Source: Rhizobium sp. 18055 (GTDB taxonomy: Bacteria; Pseudomonadota; Alphaproteobacteria; Rhizobiales; Rhizobiaceae). Taken from it: a stretch of DNA of 64,000 nucleotides. Below the pieces are notes generated by a model. It saw only the letters and a program-made list of their open reading frames with translations, did no database searches and was not told the DNA's origin. The stretch lies in the NCBI RefSeq assembly GCF_902706285.1, contig NZ_CACSKD010000009.1:155041-219040 (forward strand), read 5' to 3'. The position numbers and the translations under genes were made by a program. Below, piece after piece: positions 17,542-25,363 of the stretch (positions within the stretch are counted from its first letter, which is position 1; every line of letters begins with the position of its first letter).

Positions 17542-18567
17542 ATGCTCGACAAGACCGCAGACACCTCCACCGGCGCGACATCCGCTGCGGCCAGTCATTT
17601 TCGCGATCATGCGCTGATCGGCCAGGCGGCCAGCATTCCCGTCGGTGCGGCGTCGCCGGTCGTGTCCGTCAGCCCGGTGACGCTGCTGGCGTCGGATCGC
17701 ACCATCGACCTGCAAATGCGGATTTCGGCGCCGACCACCGGCCGCGACCTGCCAATCATCCTGCTTTCGCACGGGCATGGCCGCTCGAACCATCTGTCGT
17801 CGCTGAACGGTTACGGGCCGCTTGCCAGCTTCTGGGCGGCACATGGCTTCGTGGTGATCCAGCCGACGCATCTGAGCTCGAAGTCGCTGAGCCTCGATCC
17901 GGCCAGTGCCGGCGGGCCGCTGTTCTGGCGCTCGCGGATCGAGGACATGACGCGCATTCTCGACCAGCTCGAGGTGATCGAGGCCTGCGTGCCGCAGATC
18001 ACCGGGCGGCTGGACCGCTCACGGGTGGCAGTTGCCGGGCATTCGATGGGTGGGCATACGGCGAGCATGCTGCTCGGCGCGCAGCTGACCGATCCCGATG
18101 ACGGGACGCTGATCGATCTGGCCGAACCGCGGATCAAGGCCGGTGTGCTGCTGGCCGCACCCGGCAATGGCGGGGACGACCTCAGTGCCTACGCCTACGA
18201 GAACTATTCGTTCTTCCGCCATATCAGCTTTGCCGGAATGACGACGCCGGCGCTTGTTGTGACAGGCGATGCCGATGTCTCGCCGCATCTGACAGTGCGC
18301 GGCGCCGACTGGCATGCCGATCCCTACAGGCTGAGTTCCGGCCCGAAGTCGCTGCTGACGCTCAAAGGCGGCGGACACGGGCTCGGCGGCATTGCCGGCT
18401 ATGACGCCGCCGAGACGGATGACGAGAGCATCGAGCGGGTGGCCGTCGTGCAGCGGCTGACATGGGCCTATCTGCGCAGCGCGCTCTATCCCGAGGACAC
18501 TGCCTGGTCGGAGGCTTGTGCCGCCCTTGACGGGTTGGCGGCGCTCGGCCGGGTCGAGGCCAGGTGA
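17542..18567 (+). CDS. Alpha/beta hydrolase
   Basis: The 341-aa hydrolase shows an oxyanion-hole region LPIILLSHGHGRSNHL and the nucleophile elbow AVAGHSMGGHTASM. A late Asp (VVTGDADVSPH) and the GGGHGLGG region complete a plausible triad. It resembles the dienelactone hydrolase/chlorophyllase-like branch; no secretion signal is seen. It is divergently transcribed from the TetR gene, with the twin operator between, so it is probably induced by that regulator's ligand, perhaps its own substrate. An aldo/keto reductase gene follows 68 bp downstream and may be co-regulated. Confidence 0.85.
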   Translation: MLDKTADTSTGATSAAASHFRDHALIGQAASIPVGAASPVVSVSPVTLLASDRTIDLQMRISAPTTGRDLPIILLSHGHGRSNHLSSLNGYGPLASFWAAHGFVVIQPTHLSSKSLSLDPASAGGPLFWRSRIEDMTRILDQLEVIEACVPQITGRLDRSRVAVAGHSMGGHTASMLLGAQLTDPDDGTLIDLAEPRIKAGVLLAAPGNGGDDLSAYAYENYSFFRHISFAGMTTPALVVTGDADVSPHLTVRGADWHADPYRLSSGPKSLLTLKGGGHGLGGIAGYDAAETDDESIERVAVVQRLTWAYLRSALYPEDTAWSEACAALDGLAALGRVEAR

Positions 18568-18635
18568 TGGCTTGAAACGCGCAACGGCTTGTTCGCGACA
18601 CCGCGCAACGATTTCACGGAAGAAGGAAAACAGTC

Positions 18636-19667
18636 ATGCAATATCGCTCACTTGGAAAAACCGGCATCAAGGTCAGCCCCTATTGCCTGGGTGCAATGAT
18701 GCTCGGCGGGCTTGGAAATCCGGATCACGACGAGGGGATCGGGATGATCCACAAGGCGCTGGATACCGGCATCAATTTCATCGATACGGCCGACCGGTAT
18801 AGCCGCGGCGAGTCCGAGGAGATCGTCGGCAAGGCGTTGAAGGGCCGGCGCGAGCATGTGGTGCTGGCCACCAAGGTGCATGGGCCGATGGGCGACGATC
18901 CGAACGAACAGGGCAATTCGCGCCGCTGGATCACCCGTGCCGTGGAGGGTTCGCTGCGCCGGTTGCAGACCGATTACATCGACCTCTACCAGATCCACCG
19001 GCCGGCACCCGACACCGATATCGAGGAGACGCTGTCGGTATTCACCGATCTGATGCGGGAGGGCAAGGTGCGGGCGATCGGCGCATCGACCTTCCCGGCC
19101 TCTGAGATCGTCGAGGCGCAATGGGTGGCCGAGCGGCGGGGTCTCGCCCGCTTCCGCACCGAGCAGCCGCCCTATTCGATCCTCGACCGCAGCATCGAAC
19201 GCGAGGTGCTGCCGGTCTGCGAGAAATACGGCATGGGGGTGATGGTGTGGAGCCCGCTGTCGAAGGGCCTGCTGACCGGCCGTTACCGCAAGGGCCGCGA
19301 GATGCCCGACAGCCTGCGCGCACGCTACATGCCCAGGCAGATGTCGAACGAGCAAAGCCTGGATGCGGTGGAGCAGCTGATCCCGCTGGCAGAAGAGGCG
19401 GGGCTGTCGCTGATGCACATGGCGATGGGCTTCGTGACCGCCCACCGCAGCGTCACCTCGGCGATCCTAGGGCCGCGGACGATGGAGCATCTCGACGGGT
19501 TGCTGGATGGTGCCGAGGTGCGGCTTTCCGATGAGATCCTCGACCGGATCGACGCCATCGTTCCGCCGGGCACGGATGTCGGGATCAACGAGGCGGGCTA
19601 CAATCCGCCGGCGGTGATGCAGGCCGGTTTGCGCCGGCGGCCGGTGAGCGAGCGTTCTGCGGCCTGA
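18636..19667 (+). CDS. Aldo/keto reductase
   Basis: The 343-aa protein is a typical NADPH-dependent aldo/keto reductase with a TIM-barrel fold. It starts MQYRSLGKTGIKVSPYCLGA and has the catalytic Asp/Tyr in FIDTADRYSRGESEEIVG, the Lys in VLATKVHG and the His in YQIHRPAPDTD. Reductases of this branch act on aldehydes, ketones or sugar derivatives. It follows the TetR-controlled hydrolase on the same strand and ends in a strong hairpin. The ATG at 18636 is preceded by an AGAAGGAAA ribosome-binding site. Confidence 0.93.
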   Translation: MQYRSLGKTGIKVSPYCLGAMMLGGLGNPDHDEGIGMIHKALDTGINFIDTADRYSRGESEEIVGKALKGRREHVVLATKVHGPMGDDPNEQGNSRRWITRAVEGSLRRLQTDYIDLYQIHRPAPDTDIEETLSVFTDLMREGKVRAIGASTFPASEIVEAQWVAERRGLARFRTEQPPYSILDRSIEREVLPVCEKYGMGVMVWSPLSKGLLTGRYRKGREMPDSLRARYMPRQMSNEQSLDAVEQLIPLAEEAGLSLMHMAMGFVTAHRSVTSAILGPRTMEHLDGLLDGAEVRLSDEILDRIDAIVPPGTDVGINEAGYNPPAVMQAGLRRRPVSERSAA

Positions 19668-19689
19668 GTGGCCGACGCGGGATAATGTG

Positions 19690-19722
19690 GAAGAGCAGCC
19701 GCCGAAGGTGCGGCTGCTCTTC
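19690..19722 (+). terminator. Terminator hairpin after the aldo/keto reductase gene
   Basis: A perfect 13-bp stem, GAAGAGCAGCCGC (19690-19702) with GCGGCTGCTCTTC (19710-19722), closes a 7-nt loop 23 bp after the reductase stop. The U-tract is weak, but stem length and position support transcription termination, possibly in both directions. Confidence 0.75.
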
Positions 19723-19765
19723 TGCCGATCTGGCGCCAGCGCCGAAAGTCGATGTTGTGGAAGTG

Positions 19766-19966
19766 TCAGAAAACCTCTCGTGCGACCACAATAGCCATCG
19801 CCATCAGAGGAATGGTCACGACGCTGATCAGCGTCCAAAGCAGAATGCCCGCTGCGACCCCAATATGCCTGAATGCGTATATCAGCGCGTTTCGTTTGAC
19901 CAACCAAGGGGCGACCGCGCCAAGGGCTATTCCCGCCAGCCAGATCATAGCTCTGTCTTCCGTCAT
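19766..19966 (-). CDS. Small membrane protein, hypothetical (66 aa)
   Basis: From ATG 19966 (MTEDRAMIWLAGIALG) the product has two hydrophobic segments (about residues 7-22 and 33-60) separated by a basic stretch (VKRNALIYAFRH). A GAGGC motif about 8 nt upstream supports this start over the further upstream in-frame ATG. I do not recognise a family. It converges with the aldo/keto reductase gene. A real small inner-membrane protein is plausible but unproven. Confidence 0.55.
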   Translation of the reverse strand: MTEDRAMIWLAGIALGAVAPWLVKRNALIYAFRHIGVAAGILLWTLISVVTIPLMAMAIVVAREVF

Positions 19967-20188
19967 TTTGATTGCCTCGTCGGACTGCAGCCTTGTTCGC
20001 GGCGATCGTTTAACCACTGGCGATTGTACCCTACAAAGCTGTCAGTTACCTGAAGCTTCGCTTGATGGCCGGGACTTCGAGCCCGCCCGCCCATTCCTGC
20101 ATGGCTGGGTTGAGTTTGCGGCTGTTGTGATCAGGCCTGCGCACGCCCATATGTAAGCAGTCAATGATAAGCAAAAGAGAGAAACACA

Positions 20189-20356
20189 ATGTCCTTCCGT
20201 CAGTCCATTCGTGACGGCTTCCTTGGTCGCGCCTTTGCGATGATCGGTGCCGCCAATGCCGTCACCGCAACGCTCGAATCCGGCCGTCGCCCGAGGCAGC
20301 GCGATCTGCGCGAACTCGGCATCGATCCTGCCATGTTCGGCCGCAACGGCCACTAA
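20189..20356 (+). CDS. Small DUF1127-like protein (55 aa)
   Basis: The ATG at 20189 follows an AAGAGAGAAA ribosome-binding site and gives a 55-aa basic protein starting MSFRQSIRDGFLGRAF. Its C-terminal RQRDLRELGIDPAMFGRNG resembles the conserved end of DUF1127 proteins (short arginine-rich proteins, some of which bind RNA or affect phosphate and metabolic control in alphaproteobacteria). A good rho-independent terminator follows, which supports a real single-gene transcript. The match to DUF1127 is by eye and partial. Confidence 0.65.
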   Translation: MSFRQSIRDGFLGRAFAMIGAANAVTATLESGRRPRQRDLRELGIDPAMFGRNGH

Positions 20357-20402
20357 CGCGATATAGCGTGATAAAGGCGGTCCCGATCGCCGGATACAAA
20401 AC

Positions 20403-20436
20403 AGCCCGCAACCGGATGGTCGCGGGCTTTATTTTT
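20403..20436. terminator. Rho-independent terminator, probably bidirectional
   Basis: AGCCCGC (20403-20409) pairs with GCGGGCT (20422-20428) and is followed by TTATTTTTG on the plus strand. Read on the minus strand the same stem is followed by GTTTTG. It therefore can serve both the 55-aa gene and the convergent DUF475 gene. Confidence 0.8.
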
Positions 20437-20494
20437 GTCTTCAGTTCTGTGCGTGGGTTGGCCGCAGCGCCGGGCGCTGCAGCCTCGTTGCCGG

Positions 20495-21619
20495 TCAGGC
20501 CTGGACCTGCGGCTCCCGCTTCAGTTCTGGCGTCTGCGGCTCTGGCGTCTCAGCAAGTGCGTGTTCTTCCGCACGCTCTTTCTTGTTGTGGCGGATGGAG
20601 GACCACAGCGAGATGCCGATCAGCGTCGCGCCGCCGAGGCCGGTGATGACCTCGGGGATGTGGAACATCGTCTGCACATACATGATCACCGAGAGGATCA
20701 GGATGGCGTAGAAGGCGCCGTGCTCGAGATAGCGGTATTCGGCAAGCGTGCCCTTCTCCACCAGCATGATGGTCATCGAGCGCACATACATGGCGCCGAT
20801 GCCGAGGCCGATGGCGATGACGAAGAGGTTCTGCGTCAGCGCGAAGGCGCCGATGACGCCGTCGAAGGAGAAGCTGGCATCGAGCACTTCAAGATAGATG
20901 AAGGCGCCGAGGCCACCCTTGGCGGCAGCGCTCATGGTCTGCTGCGAGGCATCGAGCAGGCCACCGACCACTTCGACCGCGAGGAAGGTCAGGAGACCGT
21001 AGATCGCGCAGTGGACAAAGGTGCTGGCTTCTTCCTCCGGCAGGAAGGACGAGAAGATCAGGACCAGCGCCAGGACGAAGGCGATCTCGATGCCCTTGAT
21101 GGTGGCGGAACGCGCCATCAGCCTCTCGAGGCCGGCGATCCAGTGGACCTCCTTCTCGTGGTTGAAGAAGTAGTTGAGACCGACCATCATCAGGAAGGTG
21201 CCGCCGAAGGCTGCGATCGGAAGATGAGCGTCGTTCATGATGCGGGCGTATTCTGCCGGCTCGCGGGCAGCCAGAACCAGGGCTTCCCAGGGGCCGATCT
21301 GCGCGGCGATGGCGACGATTGCCAGCGGGAAGACGATGCGCATGCCGAAGACGGCGATGATGATGCCCCAGGTCAGGAACCGGTGCTGCCACTCGGGCGT
21401 CATGTCTTTCAGCTTGTTGGCATTGACGATGGCGTTGTCGAAGGAGAGCGAGATCTCCAGCACGGCGAGCACCGTGCAGATGAAGAAGACGGTCGCCATG
21501 CCGCCGATGGTGCCTGTGGTCTGCCAGCCGAGGGCAGCACCGAGGATCAGGCCGAGGACGGTGACGACGAAGGCCCAGGTGAAATAGCTGAGCGAGGATT
21601 TCTGCGTGGTAGGGGTCAT
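20495..21619 (-). CDS. DUF475 integral membrane protein (TerC-related)
   Basis: This 374-aa protein has about nine membrane segments and carries the paired acidic motifs of the TerC/DUF475 superfamily: EISLSFDNAIVNANKL in the first half and EVLDASFSFDGVIGAFAL in the second. Members have been linked to tellurium resistance and metal (manganese) export; the specific role of DUF475 is not established. I start at ATG 21619 (MTPTTQKSSL) because GCGAGGTGCG precedes it; the longer frame lacks support. The upstream leader contains several hairpins, suggesting RNA-level control. The cytoplasmic tail is charged (ETPEPQTPELKREP). Confidence 0.88.
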   Translation of the reverse strand: MTPTTQKSSLSYFTWAFVVTVLGLILGAALGWQTTGTIGGMATVFFICTVLAVLEISLSFDNAIVNANKLKDMTPEWQHRFLTWGIIIAVFGMRIVFPLAIVAIAAQIGPWEALVLAAREPAEYARIMNDAHLPIAAFGGTFLMMVGLNYFFNHEKEVHWIAGLERLMARSATIKGIEIAFVLALVLIFSSFLPEEEASTFVHCAIYGLLTFLAVEVVGGLLDASQQTMSAAAKGGLGAFIYLEVLDASFSFDGVIGAFALTQNLFVIAIGLGIGAMYVRSMTIMLVEKGTLAEYRYLEHGAFYAILILSVIMYVQTMFHIPEVITGLGGATLIGISLWSSIRHNKKERAEEHALAETPEPQTPELKREPQVQA

Positions 21620-21728
21620 GACCGCACCTCGCAGCCAGTGGTGGCGAGAGAGAAGATGCGGGAAAAACGCGACATACCACAACGGGCATGCGCGCAAGGC
21701 ATGGTGTGCTTTTTCATAGACTGAAAAT

Positions 21729-21825
21729 CCGCCGGCTTATTTGCAGGCGGTACCGACATCACGAGAGCGCCGTAAAAACTCTCGCCAGAGGGGCCCGGCA
21801 CCAGGTTGTCCCGTCAGCCGATGTC
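21729..21825 (-). promoter_or_regulatory. Structured 5' leader of the DUF475 gene
   Basis: On the minus strand, GACATC (21825-21820) can pair with GATGTC (21760-21755). They enclose a second stem, CGAGAG/CTCTCG (21784-21779 with 21767-21762). Just downstream, CCGCC/GGCGG (21750-21746 with 21733-21729) forms a hairpin followed by ATTTTC, which looks like a weak terminator or attenuator. No known riboswitch consensus was recognised. The transcription start is unknown, so it is not certain that all of this is transcribed. Confidence 0.45.
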
Positions 21826-21906
21826 TGAGGCTGTGGGATCAAGGGAAGGTAGTGATGTTATTTCCGCAGTCAAGATCGACGCCCTGCAGGCAGCCTGCTT
21901 TTCTTC

Positions 21907-21931
21907 GGAACCATCCGGCCATTTCGTCGTT
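21907..21931 (+). promoter_or_regulatory. EcfG (RpoE2) general stress promoter
   Basis: GGAAC (21907-21911), a 16-bp spacer and CGTT (21928-21931) match the general stress sigma factor consensus exactly. The next gene on this strand is the 82-aa ORF at 22016, 85 bp downstream. Confidence 0.7.
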
Positions 21932-21967
21932 AGGGTTGAGTTATGCGGTGGATACATCGCAGGCGTG

Positions 21968-22001
21968 CCGACTTCACATGCAAGCCGACTTCACATGCAA
22001 A
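21968..22001 (+). repeat. 17-bp tandem duplication
   Basis: The 17-bp unit CCGACTTCACATGCAA(G/A) occurs twice head to tail at 21968-21984 and 21985-22001, differing only in the last base. It lies in the leader between the EcfG promoter and the ribosome-binding site of the 82-aa gene. Confidence 0.9.
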
Positions 22002-22015
22002 ACGGGAGGCAGATG

Positions 22016-22264
22016 ATGCACAGTTCCACCCATGGCCCGGATACCCATATTCCGGACAAACGCACCCAGGCACCTGACCGGATGAAGCGGGCCAAGCCGA
22101 ACCGGATGCGCAATGCGCAGGTGATGCCGCCGCATCACGTGGACCTGACCCTGACGCCGGGCGTCCACCACGACATTCACGTTCCCGCCCATGTGACGGG
22201 TGGCGACCTGTCCCGCAAGGGGCCGTTGCCGGCGTCCGAAGACAAGAGTGATGGCAAGCGCTGA
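22016..22264 (+). CDS. Small His-rich hypothetical protein (82 aa), probable general stress protein
   Basis: The ATG at 22016 follows GGGAGG with a 6-nt gap and gives an 82-aa, His- and Pro-rich, probably disordered protein (MHSSTHGPDTHIPDKR, with PPHHVDLTLTPGVHHD). An alternative ATG lies one codon upstream. The open frame extends back to 21806, but that region holds the EcfG promoter and a tandem repeat. I recognise no family. The promoter and ribosome-binding site argue for a real gene; the clustered His residues could bind metal, which is speculation. Confidence 0.55.
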   Translation: MHSSTHGPDTHIPDKRTQAPDRMKRAKPNRMRNAQVMPPHHVDLTLTPGVHHDIHVPAHVTGGDLSRKGPLPASEDKSDGKR

Positions 22265-22312
22265 GCTGGCGTTTCCATTGGAGCGACTTCCCCAATCAAT
22301 GATGAGAGAACG

Positions 22313-22492
22313 ATGAAGACCAATACCGTGCCTGACGAGATCTACCTTAAGCATGAGAACGAATGGCAGGCGCTGCGGCAGATCGCCGACAGCAAGCTGG
22401 ATCTGCGGACGATCGAGACGCGGCTGGGGTATGCCTTCCCGGTGAAGGATGGATCGCGCCCGGATGCAGGCAAGGTCTTACCAGCCGGTTGA
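22313..22492 (+). CDS. Small hypothetical protein (59 aa)
   Basis: ATG 22313, preceded by GATGAGAGAA, opens a 59-aa frame (MKTNTVPDEIYLKHENEW, then LDLRTIETRLGYAFPVKDG). It is charged, probably helical, with no membrane segment. It starts 48 bp after the 82-aa gene on the same strand and could share its EcfG promoter. No family recognised; coding potential is plausible but not proven. Confidence 0.45.
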   Translation: MKTNTVPDEIYLKHENEWQALRQIADSKLDLRTIETRLGYAFPVKDGSRPDAGKVLPAG

Positions 22493-22619
22493 GCGGACAT
22501 CCGTTCTATAGATGATGCCCTGCTTTTGTCAGGGCGTCATGTTTGGCGATGATGGAGGAAAGGGACTGCGCTGAACGGTACGCGGTCGATCGCCTTCCGG
22601 TCATCTTGAGCCTACACCC

Positions 22620-23183
22620 TCAGAAGCCGATCGTTTCCTCGAACTCGTCCCAGGATTGGGAGATCTCGTAGCGGCCGATGCCGGGGATGGCGAAGTGGCC
22701 GAAATAGGGGCTGAGCTGGAATTCGGCGAAGGTTTCGCTGAGCTGGCGGACGGCGCCGACATAGATCGCCGAGGCAAGCCCGGTGCGGTTGGCACCATGC
22801 TCGCAGTGGATCAGCAGCGGTTTGGGTGCGTCGGCCATCAGTTTGGCGAGCCGCTGGGATTCGGCGATCGGCAGCACCTTCGACGACGAGATCGGGAAAT
22901 CGATCAGCGTGATGCCAGCCTTGGTGGCGGCGTCGGTCTCGGCCTGATACCAGGCGGTTCGTTTCTCGTCGCGCAGGTTCAGGATGGTCTTGATGCCGTA
23001 GTCATGGGCGTAGGTGGCGATATCGGAGCCGCTCGGCTGGGCGGATCGATACAGTTCGCCGGGGATGACCTCATGGAAATTTCCGGTCAACTGCCCGATG
23101 CCTGCATGGCCAAGGACCAGCAGGGCTGCGGCAAGGACCAGGCGCACCGGCCATTTCAAAAATGCGAAATGTCTGAGCTTCAT
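22620..23183 (-). CDS. Dual-specificity/tyrosine protein phosphatase, membrane-anchored
   Basis: The 187-aa protein has an N-terminal membrane anchor (about residues 12-32) and a phosphatase domain. The catalytic P-loop is HCEHGANRTGLAS, a clean HC-X5-R signature. Upstream, GELYRSAQPSGSDI and ILNLRDEKRTAWY fit the atypical dual-specificity phosphatase (DSP/PTP-like) group, and the general acid would be in the LIDFPISS region. It probably faces the periplasm or the membrane surface. The substrate is unknown. It is monocistronic. Confidence 0.85.
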   Translation of the reverse strand: MKLRHFAFLKWPVRLVLAAALLVLGHAGIGQLTGNFHEVIPGELYRSAQPSGSDIATYAHDYGIKTILNLRDEKRTAWYQAETDAATKAGITLIDFPISSSKVLPIAESQRLAKLMADAPKPLLIHCEHGANRTGLASAIYVGAVRQLSETFAEFQLSPYFGHFAIPGIGRYEISQSWDEFEETIGF

Positions 23184-23448
23184 ATCTCTAACTTCGGCAG
23201 TCCCTGTGACCGCGCTTCATCATCGCCCTTCACATGGGGAGGCGGGCTTTCAGATGCGATCCAATTCAAGGAAACGTGACTGTCCGCCACCCTAATCGTC
23301 AATTGCTACGATCGTGTGGCGGCTGTGTTGCAAAATATGGCGCGCTCGCAAAACTTGCCACTTTGACAAAACTGGAAGGGGCAAATGGTGATCGCCAACC
23401 TTTCGGAAAGGATTGCGCGGCGATAATCCCGCAAACGGGATTCGCAAC

Positions 23449-24171
23449 ATGGCCAAGACAGCGACACGCCGCCGCAAGGCACCGACACGATCGAGATCAG
23501 GCGCCAGAAGCAGCGGCGGCGGCAGTGCCGTTCCGTGGGTGATCATCGGCGTTCTCGCCGTTGGCGGCATTGCCGTCTACGACAACTGGAAGAGCGTCAA
23601 GCCGATGCTGGCCTCGCATACGCCAGCCCCTGCCGTCTCGCGACCGGTCAGCGTGGCGAAGAGCATGCCGGTGCGTGAACGCGAGCGCGATGCGGGGCCG
23701 AAGGAGACGGCGTCGATCTCCTCGATCTCGCGCATCCTGCCGCCCGCCGCCGTGCCGATCCCCGCTGCCAAAGCACCTGCCGTCGTGGAGAAGGCGGTGC
23801 CGGTGTCGATTTCGCCCGGCCAAACCGAGGCCGCAAAGGCGGCGTTCGGCTATTGCGGGCAGGGCGAGCATATCAACTGCGTCGCCGACGGCGGCACCTT
23901 CTGGTACAAGGGCGAGAAGATCGTCATTGCCGATATCGTCAGCCCCGGCATCGACAATGCGCGCTGCGACGGCGAGCGCAAGGTCGGCTTTGCCGCCAAG
24001 CTCAGACTGCTGAACCTGCTGAATGCCGGATCGTTTTCGATGAACGCCGCCGGCCAGCCCGACAAGGCCGGTTCGCCGCGGGTGATCTCGCGTGACGGCC
24101 GCTCGCTCGGCGGCCAGATGGTCAACGAGGGGCTGGCGCGAAAGCCCGGCACAGGCGCCTTCTGCGCCTGA
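23449..24171 (+). CDS. Membrane-anchored SNase-like protein
   Basis: From ATG 23449 (MAKTATRRRKAP) the 240-aa protein has a basic N-terminus, one membrane segment (VPWVIIGVLAVGGIAVY) and a Pro/Ala linker. The C-terminal domain resembles staphylococcal nuclease/thermonuclease proteins (CVADGGTFWYKGEKIVIADI through SLGGQMVNEGLARK). The catalytic Arg-Glu pattern of active SNases (such as IRLAGIDAPE) is not preserved, so nuclease activity is doubtful. Two or more Cys residues suggest an oxidised periplasmic fold. The upstream in-frame start at 23413 is less likely. Confidence 0.7.
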   Translation: MAKTATRRRKAPTRSRSGARSSGGGSAVPWVIIGVLAVGGIAVYDNWKSVKPMLASHTPAPAVSRPVSVAKSMPVRERERDAGPKETASISSISRILPPAAVPIPAAKAPAVVEKAVPVSISPGQTEAAKAAFGYCGQGEHINCVADGGTFWYKGEKIVIADIVSPGIDNARCDGERKVGFAAKLRLLNLLNAGSFSMNAAGQPDKAGSPRVISRDGRSLGGQMVNEGLARKPGTGAFCA

Positions 24172-24194
24172 TATCGCTGCCGGGCCAGTGAAGC

Positions 24195-24674
24195 CTATTT
24201 CTGCTTCGGTGCCTTGCCGTTGGTCTTGAAGGTGCTGGAAAAGGCGGTGTCGGTGCTCTTGGCCGTGCATTCGATGGTCACCGGCTTGCCGCCGTAAGGA
24301 TTGCCCATGGTGCAACTGCCCGAGACCTTCACCTGGCCGGTCATCTTCTGGCCGGCGCCTGTGACGATCATGTTGAGCGGAAAGGTAACAGTGCCAGCGG
24401 AAGCGGCCTTGATCTTGGTGCCGTCACCCTGGAAGCCGAGCATCTTGCCACCGGCGGTGAAGATGAAGGTGACCTGACCGTTGACCAGCGTGACGCTTGC
24501 CAGTTCGTTCTCGCAGGCCTTCGACGCATCGACCTTGCCGACGACAAGCTTGCTGCATCTGCCGGCCAGCGTCAGCGCGCCCGGGGCGCCCGGAAAGTTC
24601 TGTTGTGTCTCGCCCGCTGCCTGCGCCAGGGATGCGCACAGCAATGCGCCAGCGGTCAAAATTACCAGTCTCAT
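24195..24674 (-). CDS. Secreted hypothetical protein (159 aa)
   Basis: The protein starts with a clear signal peptide (MRLVILTAGALLCASLAQA, cleaved before AGETQQNF). The mature part is rich in beta-type residues with four Cys (AGRCSKL, KACENEL, SGSCTMG, TIECTAK) that could form two disulfides. No enzyme motif is seen. It converges with the SNase-like gene, leaving 23 bp between the two stops. The family is not recognised; a periplasmic or surface protein is likely. Confidence 0.7.
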   Translation of the reverse strand: MRLVILTAGALLCASLAQAAGETQQNFPGAPGALTLAGRCSKLVVGKVDASKACENELASVTLVNGQVTFIFTAGGKMLGFQGDGTKIKAASAGTVTFPLNMIVTGAGQKMTGQVKVSGSCTMGNPYGGKPVTIECTAKSTDTAFSSTFKTNGKAPKQK

Positions 24675-24895
24675 GTCAATACCTCGTCATCCATTCGCAA
24701 TAACGCCACAGCGCGGACGCCATGCCATTGTTCTGTGTTCGAAATTGGTCTGCGGGCTAGACTTTCAATGCAGGGATGCGGAACTTCGCATCGGAAGCAA
24801 AAGCCACCAGAAATGGGCGCTTGAAACCACTTTTACATCCTTCAATCCGATACTATGACGCGTCGGCGCCCCAGACGGGGTAACAGGGTGGAATC

Positions 24896-25231
24896 ATGAA
24901 AAATATCAAGCTGTCGGCAGTCTCTGCCATCGCATTTCTGGCATTCGCAGGCGTATCTCATGCTGAAGACCTGGTCTTCACGCTGAAGAACGGTACCAAG
25001 TCCGTCTTGACCAACTTCTATACGTCGCCGGTCGGCGTCAACGAGTGGGAAGACGACGTGTTCGGCAAGCAGGTGCTGAACCCCGGCGAAAGCATGGACA
25101 TCACCATCGGCGACGGTCGCGAGGTCTGCAAGTACGACATGAAATTCGAGTTCGAAGAAGACTCCGATCTCGACACCACGACCGATACGCAGAACCTCTG
25201 CGAAATGGGCTCGTACACGATCCACGAGTAA
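24896..25231 (+). CDS. Small periplasmic hypothetical protein (111 aa)
   Basis: The protein has a signal peptide (MKNIKLSAVSAIAFLAFAGVSHA, cleaved before EDLVFTLKNG) and an acidic mature part of about 88 residues, with GREVCKYDMKFEF and QNLCEMGSYTI giving two Cys for a likely disulfide. Similar small proteins in rhizobia have sometimes been mislabelled argininosuccinate lyase; nothing here supports that activity. A strong terminator follows, so the gene forms its own transcript. Function unknown. Confidence 0.75.
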   Translation: MKNIKLSAVSAIAFLAFAGVSHAEDLVFTLKNGTKSVLTNFYTSPVGVNEWEDDVFGKQVLNPGESMDITIGDGREVCKYDMKFEFEEDSDLDTTTDTQNLCEMGSYTIHE

Positions 25232-25299
25232 GGCCAGGCATAAGGCCACCAATAGGCCGCGAACAGGCGCTCGCGCCAACATCGACTTGGCTGACGAGG

Positions 25300-25327
25300 C
25301 CCGGCAAACCGTTGCCGGGTCTTTCTT
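25300..25327 (+). terminator. Rho-independent terminator
   Basis: CCCGGCAA (25300-25307) pairs perfectly with TTGCCGGG (25312-25319) around a 4-nt loop and is followed by TCTTTCTT. It ends the transcript of the 111-aa periplasmic protein. Confidence 0.85.
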
Positions 25328-25363
25328 GTATCCACCTTCCCTCTGTTTTGCGGTTTGATCGAC

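Noticed and set aside
17422..17871. Upstream extension of the TetR regulator by 150 codons
   Set aside because: It would read through the twin operator and into the divergent hydrolase gene; no TetR protein has such an extension.
21620..21840. A yybP-ykoY manganese riboswitch upstream of the DUF475 gene
   Set aside because: The conserved GGGGAGUAGC-type core of that riboswitch is not present; only generic stems are seen.
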